A stretch of DNA of 33,942 nt. Source: an uncultured Caulobacterales bacterium. GTDB lineage: Bacteria > Pseudomonadota > Alphaproteobacteria > Caulobacterales > Caulobacteraceae. Shown piece after piece: positions 6,497 through 13,828 of the stretch; the stretch's first letter is position 1, and each line of letters starts with the position of its first letter. The notes beneath the pieces were generated by a model. That model worked only from the letters and a program-made list of their open reading frames with translations, was not told the origin of the DNA and made no database searches. The DNA lies in the NCBI GenBank assembly GCA_903874895.1, contig CAIQUG010000237.1:1-33942 (forward strand). The letters run 5' to 3'. The position numbers and the translations under genes were made by a program.

Positions 6497-7948
6497 ATGA
6501 ACCGCATCAGTCGGAAAGTGATGAACGCCTGGATCGGGCTCGGAACGCGGTTCCTCCCGTTCGCGGATGCCGCCACGCCTGACCTTCCGCTGTCGAGGTT
6601 GCTCCGCCTCGCCCTGTTTCAGGTCTCGGTCGGCATGGCCCTCGTCCTGCTGGTGGGAACGCTCAATCGGGTGATGATCGTGGAACTGGATGTTCCGGCT
6701 TCGCTCGTCGGGATCATGATTTCCCTGCCGCTCCTGTTCGCGCCGTTCCGCGCATTGATCGGCTTTCGGTCGGATACACACCGCTCCGCGCTCGGATGGC
6801 GGCGGACCCCGTACATCTATCGCGGGACGATGGCGCAATTCGGCGGGCTCGCCATCATGCCGTTTGCCGTCCTCGTGCTCGCACGGGCCGGGGCCGCGGC
6901 ACACGCCCCGGTCTGGGTGGGTCTCGCCGCCGCAGCCCTGGCCTTCCTGCTCGTCGGTGCCGGTCTGCACACGATCCAGACCGCCGGCCTCGCCCTGGCG
7001 ACGGACCTGGCAAGGACGGAAACGCAGCCGAAGGTCGTCGGACTGATGTATGTCATGCTGGCGCTCGGCATGATCGTCAGTGCGCTGATCTTCGGCGCCC
7101 TGCTTTCGGATTTCACCCCGGGCCGCCTCGTCCAGGTGATCCAGGGCGCAGCGGTCGTCACGGTCATCCTGAACGGGACCGCGCTCTGGAAGCAGGAGCC
7201 GAGACGCTCGGCGGCAGAACTGGACGCCCTGCCGGCCGCGGTGGGGTTCCGCGAGGCCTGGATGGCGTTCGCCAAGGGCGGGTCTGTCCTGCGCCGACTG
7301 GCCATCGTGGGTGTCGGCACCATGGCCTTCAGCATGGAGGATGTCCTGCTGGAGCCCTATGGCGGGCAGATTCTCCACCTCCCCGTCGCCGACACCACCA
7401 AGCTCACGGCGACCTTCGCCATCGGCGGGCTGGCGGGCTTTGCGCTCGCATCGCGGGTCCTCGGCCGTGGTTTCGATCCCTTCCGCATGGCAACGATCGG
7501 GGCGGCGGTCGGCATCCCGGCGTTCCTCTGTGTGATCGCCGCCTCACCCGCGGCGTCCGCGCCCCTGTTCGCCCTGGGAACGCTGTTCATCGGCTTCGGC
7601 GGCGGATTGTTCAGCCACGGAACCCTGACCGCGACCATGAACCAGTCGCCGGACCATCAGCGGGGACTGGCTCTGGGTGCCTGGGGTGCCGTCCAGGCGT
7701 CCGCCGCCGGCATCGCCGTCGCCCTTGGGGGCGTCATCCGAGACGGCCTCGTCCAGTCCGGCGTCCGTCCGAACGCGGCCTATGACAGCGTCTACGGACT
7801 TGAAATTCTGCTGCTTGCAGGCACGCTGGTCTTTGCTGTTCCCCTGGTGCGCCCGGGACACCGCCGACCGACGGCGCGCCGGATGGAACCGACCCAGCAG
7901 ATCGACTTTCCGATGAACCCCAACACAAAGACAGGCACCCATGACTGA
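6497..7948 (+). CDS. pucC: PucC-family LH2 assembly / bacteriochlorophyll delivery protein
   Basis: A 483-residue major-facilitator-type membrane protein of the PucC/BCH2 family, needed for LH2 assembly in the inner membrane. About 12 hydrophobic helices are visible. Family hallmarks are LNRVMIVELDVPASLVG, the loop GFRSDTHRSALGWRRTPYIYRG, the second-half MEDVLLEPYGGQILHLPVADTTKL and GFGGGLFSHGTLTATMNQSP. The ATG at 6497 (MNRISRKVMNAWIG) is preferred over the GTG at 6425, which lies inside the hairpin and gives an unlikely N-terminus; its SD is weak, and 6521 is another option. It is cotranscribed with pucBA and overlaps the next gene by 8 bp. Confidence 0.93.
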   Translation: MNRISRKVMNAWIGLGTRFLPFADAATPDLPLSRLLRLALFQVSVGMALVLLVGTLNRVMIVELDVPASLVGIMISLPLLFAPFRALIGFRSDTHRSALGWRRTPYIYRGTMAQFGGLAIMPFAVLVLARAGAAAHAPVWVGLAAAALAFLLVGAGLHTIQTAGLALATDLARTETQPKVVGLMYVMLALGMIVSALIFGALLSDFTPGRLVQVIQGAAVVTVILNGTALWKQEPRRSAAELDALPAAVGFREAWMAFAKGGSVLRRLAIVGVGTMAFSMEDVLLEPYGGQILHLPVADTTKLTATFAIGGLAGFALASRVLGRGFDPFRMATIGAAVGIPAFLCVIAASPAASAPLFALGTLFIGFGGGLFSHGTLTATMNQSPDHQRGLALGAWGAVQASAAGIAVALGGVIRDGLVQSGVRPNAAYDSVYGLEILLLAGTLVFAVPLVRPGHRRPTARRMEPTQQIDFPMNPNTKTGTHD

Positions 7949-8540
7949 AATCATCAGCCGCCTCTATGCAACCCGAAAGGCTGCCGAAGCCGCCGTGGAG
8001 TCGCTTGTGGACCGTCGCTTCAACCCGTCGCTGATCTTCGTCGTCGGGCCGCCGCCGACGCCGCCGGTGAACGATACGGACCGGGCGTGGGCTCTGGAAG
8101 CCCTTGCGGCGCAACTGATGAAGGGCTGGGTTCTGAAGTCGCAGGCCCGGGTCTACGCCGAGGAAATCCTCGCAGGCGGCGTCGTTGTTACCGTCCATGC
8201 CGGTTTCGGCTACGCGCAGACGGCCGGTGAGGTGCTGGACGAAGCGGGGCCGGCTCCCTCCCGTATCGTGGAGCCTGAACGGGTCTATCTGGACTATGAC
8301 GAGGCCGCACCCCTTTCCAGCATGCTGGGTCTGCCGGTGTTGTCCGACAGCCATTCGAGCTTCTCGCGATTCTTCAGCATGCAGATTCTCGTCGGCGCGC
8401 ACGGCTCCCTGTCGGAGCTGCTCGAACTTCCCCTGCTGGCGAAGGCGCGGACGTCGAACTCGAGTTTCGGCCTGCCATTGCTGACCAAGGGCTCGACCCC
8501 TCTTTCGTCGTTGCTGAAGCTCCCGACCCTGACCCGATAG
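7941..8540 (+). CDS. unrecognised puc-operon protein with C-terminal LSSLLGLPLL-type repeats
   Basis: A 199-residue protein whose ATG overlaps the pucC stop by 8 bp, so it is translated with pucC. Residues 1-105 (ISRLYATRKAAEAAVESLVD..., then VYAEEILAGGVVVTVHAGFG) have the layout of the stress-protein 17M/YflT-like alpha-beta fold: a helix after an N-terminal strand, then an EE..GG.VV.V strand. This is a pattern-level resemblance. Residues 115-199 hold four degenerate repeats: APLSSMLGLPVLSDS, GSLSELLELPLLAKA, SNSSFGLPLLTKGS and TPLSSLLKLPTLTR. The repeats are short amphipathic segments, each ending in LP-x-L, too short to span a membrane. The position corresponds to pucD/pucE in Rhodobacter puc operons, but I see no sequence match to them. 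An antenna accessory or linker role is an inference from context. Confidence 0.8.
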   Translation: MTEIISRLYATRKAAEAAVESLVDRRFNPSLIFVVGPPPTPPVNDTDRAWALEALAAQLMKGWVLKSQARVYAEEILAGGVVVTVHAGFGYAQTAGEVLDEAGPAPSRIVEPERVYLDYDEAAPLSSMLGLPVLSDSHSSFSRFFSMQILVGAHGSLSELLELPLLAKARTSNSSFGLPLLTKGSTPLSSLLKLPTLTR

Positions 8541-8679
8541 TCCCCGTCATCGGGGTGGCGTGAGCCCGACCGGTCTCGAACGCCACGGCGGATGCGCCGA
8601 CGACAGCGCGGCAGGTGCAACGGCTCGCGGCGTCTGGCCAGGATGGAATGTGGCCGTTGACCTGGATAGGGTCGTCTCC

Positions 8680-9393
8680 ATGCCAACCCGGCCAGACATG
8701 CTTGCCGCCGCCAACAACGCCGCATGGTGTGCCGCTGTCTGGCGCGCCCACGGTCTGGCGGTCGAGCGGCAAAGCGGCATGCTTATCTGCCTCGCCGAGA
8801 CGCCGCGCTTCTACCCGAACGCTGTCACCCTCGATCCGGGGCACGACACGACGGAACAGCGCGCGCTGCTGGCCGGCCTGTCCCGGAACGTCCCCTTTGA
8901 ATTCAGCGTGAAGGACAGCTTCAATTCATTGGCTTTGGGTGATCTGGGGTTTGATCTCCTGTTCGAGGCGAGCTGGATCTGGCGTGAACCGCAGGGGACC
9001 CGCGAGGGCCGCGGAAGCCTCGCGTGGCATCGGATCGGTGCCGACCAGCTTGCGAACTGGGAAGCCGCCTGGAGGGGGCGCGTCGAGGTGCCAACGGAAC
9101 GGACCTTCCCGGACAGGCTGATGCACGATGACAATGTTCGGGTGCTTGCGGGCGTCGATGGCCGGTCCGGCATCGTTGCGGGCCTCATCGCCTACGCAGC
9201 GGCCGGCGTTGTCGGACTCACCAATGCCTTCGGACCGGAGCTTCCGGGCCCTTCGGTGATGGCGGAACTGACGTCGGACGCGCCGCTCGTGGGCTATGAG
9301 CGCGGCAGGGCCCTGGCGGACAGCCGGCGCCAGGGGTTCGTCCCGGTGGGCGATCTCGCGGTCTGGGTGAAACCCGCGGGGGCACCGCTTTGA
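8680..9393 (+). CDS. GNAT-like acyltransferase-fold protein
   Basis: A 237-residue soluble protein from the ATG at 8680; a GTG at 8650 with a good AGGA 7 bases upstream is an equally possible start, and a GTG at 8560 a less likely one. The N-terminal part (AANNAAWCAAVWRAHG) and the centre (FEFSVKDSFNSLAL, LLFEASWIWR) look like proteins with two GNAT-type halves. The C-terminal stretch LAGVDGRSGIVAGLIAYAAAGVVGLTNAFG followed by PLVGYERGRALADSRRQGFVPVGDL resembles beta4-beta5 and the final helix-strand of acetyltransferases that lost a clear Q/RxxGxG/A loop. No substrate can be named. It follows the puc operon by 139 bp on the same strand and converges on the next cluster. Confidence 0.7.
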   Translation: MPTRPDMLAAANNAAWCAAVWRAHGLAVERQSGMLICLAETPRFYPNAVTLDPGHDTTEQRALLAGLSRNVPFEFSVKDSFNSLALGDLGFDLLFEASWIWREPQGTREGRGSLAWHRIGADQLANWEAAWRGRVEVPTERTFPDRLMHDDNVRVLAGVDGRSGIVAGLIAYAAAGVVGLTNAFGPELPGPSVMAELTSDAPLVGYERGRALADSRRQGFVPVGDLAVWVKPAGAPL

Positions 9394-9395
9394 CG

Positions 9396-9415
9396 GGATC
9401 GAATGACGTCGATCC
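9396..9415. terminator. hairpin between convergent genes
   Basis: A perfect 7-bp stem GGATCGA/TCGATCC (9396-9402, 9409-9415) with a 6-nt loop lies in the 49-bp gap between two converging genes. There is no T-tract on either side, so termination activity is a guess from position. Confidence 0.35.
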
Positions 9416-9442
9416 GGCCCCGTCATCGCGCAGACCCAGCCG

Positions 9443-10462
9443 TCAGCAGCTTTTCTTGCTCTGTGTCTCGATGGCGTCGAGAGTCGCCTGTGTCAGGGCG
9501 TCGCGCTCGTCCGGCGTGCCGATCGGAATATCGGCATAGATGACCATCTGGTCCGCCGCGCCGGCCATCGTGCCCAGCACCTCGACGACCTTGGCCTTGT
9601 CGATGGCCTGCAGGAGGGCGCTGGTCTTGAAGGGACCGCGCCCCATCAGAAGTTCGTACGTGCCATTGCTGGCGCGCTCGAGGGCCTTCACGGCATAGAC
9701 CTGGTCGCCGACGGTCACACGCAGGTCGATTGGTCCCGTCACCGACTTTTCCGGGAAGGTCAGGCGCATGCCCATGCCGTTGAAGTCGGTACGCTCACCG
9801 CGCGCGGTGACCGTGATGTCGAAATGGACGGCAACCTTTCCGACTTTCGCGGGTCCCTTGCCGGTGACCAGCATGGTGTCGGGAACGAGAACGTACTGCA
9901 TCATCGTCATGAGGCCGTCCTTAATCTCCATCTCGGCCTCTCCGCGGCCCATATCGCTGCGGACCTCGACGTGGCACTTGCCGCCCTTGCCTTCGCTGAC
10001 GGTCACCACCGGGGCGGCTGCCGGCGCGGCTGGTGCCGGCGCTTTCGGCGCGACCGGTGCACTCGGCTTCGGTATCGACACGGTCGATGCCGGCTGGTTC
10101 ACGTAGGGGTTGTGAAGAACGACGTCTCCGAATGGATTGGCACCGGCCGCGATGAAATGCTTGACGAAGGCGGCCATCTTGGTGGCGGCGGCGTCCTGCG
10201 TTCGCTCCCAGTTGCAGTTGCCGCGTGACTTATTGACGTCCCCGAGCAGTCCGGACCCCTTCACGCTCCCGAGATAGAAATCATAGGCGTTGTCTACACT
10301 GGCGCTATCTGCGGCCACGGGATGGATCGTGTAAAACACCCGGTTCCGGTCGCCGTCATAGATCTGGCAGGTCATATATCCGTTGGCCGCCTGTGCCGCC
10401 GCAGGGGCGAGCCAGGCCAGCGCGGCAGCGCCGAGCAGGGCGAGGGTGTGAGTGCGGGACAT
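9443..10462 (-). CDS. exported protein with a C-terminal domain shared with the 12003-13175 gene
   Basis: A 339-residue exported protein. The start at 10462 gives a clean signal peptide (MSRTHTLALLGAAALAWLAP..., cleavage near AQA-AN) and has GGAG about 10 bases upstream; an ATG at 10510 would add 16 residues. Residues 27-120 have Cys at CQIYDGDRN and a KSRGNCNWE segment. A Pro/Ala-rich linker (KPSAPVAPKAPAPAAP) follows, then a beta-rich domain from GGKCHVEV to the end with TFPEKSVTGPIDLRVTVGD and ADIPIGTPDERDALTQ, closing with a C-terminal Cys. That domain is clearly homologous to the C-terminus of the gene two positions upstream. No catalytic motif is seen. It is last in a minus-strand run of four exported proteins, so a joint envelope role is likely; function unknown. 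Confidence 0.82.
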   Translation of the reverse strand: MSRTHTLALLGAAALAWLAPAAAQAANGYMTCQIYDGDRNRVFYTIHPVAADSASVDNAYDFYLGSVKGSGLLGDVNKSRGNCNWERTQDAAATKMAAFVKHFIAAGANPFGDVVLHNPYVNQPASTVSIPKPSAPVAPKAPAPAAPAAAPVVTVSEGKGGKCHVEVRSDMGRGEAEMEIKDGLMTMMQYVLVPDTMLVTGKGPAKVGKVAVHFDITVTARGERTDFNGMGMRLTFPEKSVTGPIDLRVTVGDQVYAVKALERASNGTYELLMGRGPFKTSALLQAIDKAKVVEVLGTMAGAADQMVIYADIPIGTPDERDALTQATLDAIETQSKKSC

Positions 10463-10521
10463 GGGTTTCGGGCTCCGGTGAATGTCGGTCGGGGGTTGGG
10501 TGTGAGACATGCCGGCACCGC

Positions 10522-11973
10522 CTAGGGGCGCATGAGGGCGGCGAGCTCGGGGTCGGTCTTCAGGGCCTCGATCGCCGCCTGATCGCCCTGCTGGGCGGCC
10601 TTGCTCATCCACTGCGCCGCCAGGCGGCGATCCTTCGGGACGCCGAGGCCGTCATAATAGAGCCGTGCGAGATATTCCTGGCCGAAGGGAGACTGTCCCT
10701 CGGCGGACAGCCGGATGAGTTCGGCGCCGTGCGCGATATCCTTCGGGTAACCGTCGCCCTGGATCAGCGCCATGCCGTAGCGGGCCTGCCCATCCGCCGA
10801 GCCCCGGTCCGCGGCCCGCTTGAGCAGGGCGAGAGCGGCCGGCGGGTCCCGGGTCACGCCCCGTCCATCGATGGTCAGCAAGGACAGGAAATAGGACCCG
10901 TCGGCCGAGCCGTGCTGGTCCGCCTTGCGAATGAGGTCGACGGCGGCGGCCTCGTTGCGGGTGATGCCCAGACGTCCCTGGACGAGGCCATAGAACCCGT
11001 AGAACGCCTCGGCATCGCCGTAGCCCAGCTCCGCGGATCGCTTGATCAGGTCGACCCCCCGGGGAACGTCCTTCTCCACGCCGCTGCCGCCCGCATAGAA
11101 CTGGCCGAGGTCGTACATGGAACTCGGGTCGTTCTGGGCGGCGGCCAGCTTCAGATACTTGATCACCTTGACGCGGTCGTGGGCGGCCCCGACACCGAGG
11201 CGGTAGACGACCCGTCCCAGGGCATTCTGTGCGACGACCTCGCCGGCGTCGGCGGCGCGTTCCAGCATGGCCACGCCCTCTGGCTGGGGCTTGTCCGGGT
11301 CGATCTTCGCGGCGGCCGACAGGGTGTAGAACCCATAGAGGGCCTCGGCGTAGTGCTCCCCCGTCTCGGCGGCGTGCTTCAGATGTGCGAGGCCGGACGC
11401 GCGATCTGCAGGTCCGCCCTGGCCGTTATACAGCATGGCACCGTACAGGGCCGCGGCGGGGATGTGGCCCTGATTGGCGGCCGCGGCGAACCACCTGCGG
11501 GCCTGCGCATCGTCCCGGGCCGTCGCCCCGTAGCCCGCATAATAGATGCGCGCGAGATTGAACTGGGACTGAACCTGACCGGCCGCGGCCTCCTGGCTGA
11601 TCCGCGCGAAGGTCTGGGCCTCGGTTTCCGTCCGGTAGACCTTGAAGGTGTAGGTCTCAACCACGGAGGCGGGTCCGGTGGAATGATAGCCATACGGCGT
11701 GTAGCCGCCGGATCCACCGGAGCTGCCGGATCCGCTCGAGCTCGAACTGCCAGAGGACCGGCTGCGGTTCTCGAAGTCCTGCTGCTGCCGGCGCTGGGAC
11801 TGCTCGTTGGCCCGGTCAGCGGCTGCGGCATTGGCGCGCATCTCCGCCATCATCCGCTGGCGGTTGGCCTCGTCATTGGCCTGGTTCCAGTCGGCGTGGG
11901 CCACGGCCGGAATGAGGGCGGCGAGGCCGACAGCAGCGGCGACCAGTCGCGCCGGAAACCGGGTCTTGCGCAT
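10522..11973 (-). CDS. exported Sel1-repeat (SLR/TPR-like) protein
   Basis: A 483-residue protein with signal peptide (MRKTRFPARLVAAAVGLAAL...AHA). Residues 27-70 are a Gln/Arg/Ala-rich helix (EANRQRMMAEMRANAAA), followed by a Ser/Gly-rich linker (SSGSSSSSGSGSSGGSGG). From about 125 to the end there are roughly nine Sel1-like repeats of 36-38 residues, for example ARIYYAGYGATARDDAQA and ARLYYDGLGVPKDRRLAA with the following WxxxAAxQG. Such repeats form alpha-solenoids used for protein contacts, here in the periplasm or at the outer membrane. The ATG at 11973 has AAGGAG 8 bases upstream. It sits between the two paralogous exported proteins, suggesting a scaffold for them; that is inference. 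Confidence 0.9.
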   Translation of the reverse strand: MRKTRFPARLVAAAVGLAALIPAVAHADWNQANDEANRQRMMAEMRANAAAADRANEQSQRRQQQDFENRSRSSGSSSSSGSGSSGGSGGYTPYGYHSTGPASVVETYTFKVYRTETEAQTFARISQEAAAGQVQSQFNLARIYYAGYGATARDDAQARRWFAAAANQGHIPAAALYGAMLYNGQGGPADRASGLAHLKHAAETGEHYAEALYGFYTLSAAAKIDPDKPQPEGVAMLERAADAGEVVAQNALGRVVYRLGVGAAHDRVKVIKYLKLAAAQNDPSSMYDLGQFYAGGSGVEKDVPRGVDLIKRSAELGYGDAEAFYGFYGLVQGRLGITRNEAAAVDLIRKADQHGSADGSYFLSLLTIDGRGVTRDPPAALALLKRAADRGSADGQARYGMALIQGDGYPKDIAHGAELIRLSAEGQSPFGQEYLARLYYDGLGVPKDRRLAAQWMSKAAQQGDQAAIEALKTDPELAALMRP

Positions 11974-12002
11974 GGGAGGGCTCCTTGATCGCCGGTGCTG
12001 TC

Positions 12003-13175
12003 TCAGCAGCCTGCCGCCTTCTGTTTGTTCAGGGCGTCGCTGAGGTTCTGCGTCAGGGCATCACGCTCGGCCCGCGTGCCAATCGGGACATCGGCGTCCA
12101 GGAGTTCCCGGTCCCGGGAACCGGCTGACGTGACCCGCACATGGATCAGATCGGCCTTGCCATAGGCCTCCAGGGCGTCGTCGTCCGTGGAAGGCGGGCC
12201 CCTCAGCCGGGCCGCATAGCGGTTGGACGCGTCTGCCGTCAGTCCAAGCCCCGTGAACGTCACATCGCCCATCGTCACCGTCAGATCGATCGGCCCCGAC
12301 GGGGTGCCCGACGGGAAGGTCAGATGCGCATCGAGGCCGTCAAAGTTCGCCGTTGCGCCAACGACAATGTTCATGTCGAATCCGACGAGAACCGGGGCTG
12401 CCTTCAACGGCCCCGTCCCCGGGGCCGACCTCGGGGTGAACCGAAATGCCAAAAGAGTCTCGGCCCCCCGGCCCGCATCCGTTCGGGTTTGCGCTTCGGC
12501 CTGGCCGACACCGTTCCGAACCGTCACGTGGCAGCGCCCGCCGGAGTCCGGACCGGCGACCACGGCAGCAGCGGCCGGCTGAGACGGGCAGTCCCGCAGG
12601 AGGTTGGACAGATCGTCATCGGTCTGGATCAGACCGGTCATCTTGGCCTTGTCCGCCTTGAAGTCGCCGAACATATCCCGGCCGATCAGCTTCAGAACCT
12701 CGGTCGCGAGGGGGCGTGCCTCGGCATAATAGGGCTTGGCGGACCGGGCGTTGCGACACAGGAGCATCCTGTCCGGCGGGTTACTGGTCGCCCGCGCCGC
12801 GTTCCGGGCGGCGGTGATGGCCCCGATCTCGCTGTCGGCCATGCCGGCATAGAGCCCGGCGCGGACCAGCTGTTTCACCCAGGCTTCCCGCGCCTTCTGC
12901 CGCGCCCGCGCCGGAGCGTCGGCGTAGGCCTTCGCGCGGGCGGCGGCGATGGCCTGTTCGGACGCCTCCCTCGACGCCTCGGCCTTGCGGGCCTCGTTGT
13001 TGCGGTCATAGATGTCCTGCTCCTCGCGCCGCATCTCCCGTTCGATCGCCGGTGCGTTCGCGCTCGGGTCCGGGGGCCTGTTCGGATCGACGGCTTGGGG
13101 TTGTGCGAAGGCTTCGAGGCAGGACACGCTGGCGAGCAACAAGATCACTGCGCCGCGCTTGAAACCGGAACTCAT
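12003..13175 (-). CDS. exported protein, paralogue (C-terminal domain) of the 9443-10462 product
   Basis: A 390-residue exported protein with a signal peptide (MSSGFKRGAVILLLASVSCLEAFAQ). Residues 40-110 form a charged Ala/Arg/Glu-rich helix (possible coiled coil: EREMRREEQDIYDRNNEARK). A helical Cys-bearing middle part follows, then from GGRCHVTVRNG to the end a beta-rich domain with LTFPSGTPSGPIDLTVTMGD and ADVPIGTRAERDALTQNLSD and a terminal Cys, matching the C-terminus of the 9443-10462 protein. The ATG at 13175 is chosen over the adjacent GTG because of AGGGG/GGAG upstream. No enzyme motif is visible. The gene is second in the run, 43 bp downstream of the 162-residue exported protein. 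Confidence 0.83.
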   Translation of the reverse strand: MSSGFKRGAVILLLASVSCLEAFAQPQAVDPNRPPDPSANAPAIEREMRREEQDIYDRNNEARKAEASREASEQAIAAARAKAYADAPARARQKAREAWVKQLVRAGLYAGMADSEIGAITAARNAARATSNPPDRMLLCRNARSAKPYYAEARPLATEVLKLIGRDMFGDFKADKAKMTGLIQTDDDLSNLLRDCPSQPAAAAVVAGPDSGGRCHVTVRNGVGQAEAQTRTDAGRGAETLLAFRFTPRSAPGTGPLKAAPVLVGFDMNIVVGATANFDGLDAHLTFPSGTPSGPIDLTVTMGDVTFTGLGLTADASNRYAARLRGPPSTDDDALEAYGKADLIHVRVTSAGSRDRELLDADVPIGTRAERDALTQNLSDALNKQKAAGC

Positions 13176-13218
13176 CACACTCCACCCCTGACCTTGGACC
13201 GACCGTTCGTCACGCGCC

Positions 13219-13707
13219 TCAATAGCGGCAGCGCAGGGATCCGTTCTTGGCGGCTGCCAGCTGGGCCTCCAGCGTGCCCTTCAGATCCGTCGCCGCCTTC
13301 ACCACCTCGGCGGCCTCGTCCTCGGGCTTCATCTCCTTCAGGGCATCGATCCCGCGCTGGGCGTCGATGCAGGGGACCTTGGTGGCGCCCCAACCCCCGC
13401 CGCTCCAGCGGTAGTAGGCGGCGCACGCATACACCTGGGACATGAGGGCCCACCGCGGCGTCTTTCCGTATTCGTGGGATATCTGCTCGAGCTTCATGCC
13501 CTCGCAGCTCGACCGCATGTTGCCGAGGATTGCCTGGGGGTCCACCGCGGTGGTCTCGTCGCCCGCGACGGCCGCCATGGCCTGCGTCCGCTTGAGCCAG
13601 ATGGCCTGAGCCTCGGGCTGGAACTGTGTGCCCGCCAGGGCGACGGCCGGGGCCCCACCCGAGGCCACGAGACCGACGATTGCTGCGAAACCGAGGGACT
13701 TGCTCAT
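13219..13707 (-). CDS. small exported Cys-containing hypothetical protein
   Basis: A 162-residue protein with signal peptide MSKSLGFAAIVGLVASGGAP (cleavage near ALA). GGAG with an ideal 8-nt spacer fixes the start at 13707; the nearby ATG at 13713 is too close to it, and the long in-frame extension to 14322 is only the shadow of the gene on the other strand. The mature part is helical with four Cys (SSCEGMK, VYACAAYYRW, KVPCIDAQRG, LRCRY), consistent with two periplasmic disulfides. It heads the minus-strand run of four exported proteins; the promoter must lie in the 121-bp gap shared with the divergent LuxR-hydrolase gene. Family not recognised. Confidence 0.8.
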   Translation of the reverse strand: MSKSLGFAAIVGLVASGGAPAVALAGTQFQPEAQAIWLKRTQAMAAVAGDETTAVDPQAILGNMRSSCEGMKLEQISHEYGKTPRWALMSQVYACAAYYRWSGGGWGATKVPCIDAQRGIDALKEMKPEDEAAEVVKAATDLKGTLEAQLAAAKNGSLRCRY

Positions 13708-13828
13708 TTCCATCACTCCACACACCGACCACATGTCCTGTGGGTGCATTGGGATCACGGCCGGGACGGCGGAAACATCCCCATTTGGGGGGTTGACCAC
13801 TGGCGGCAGGACAACCTCTGCTGGTGTC

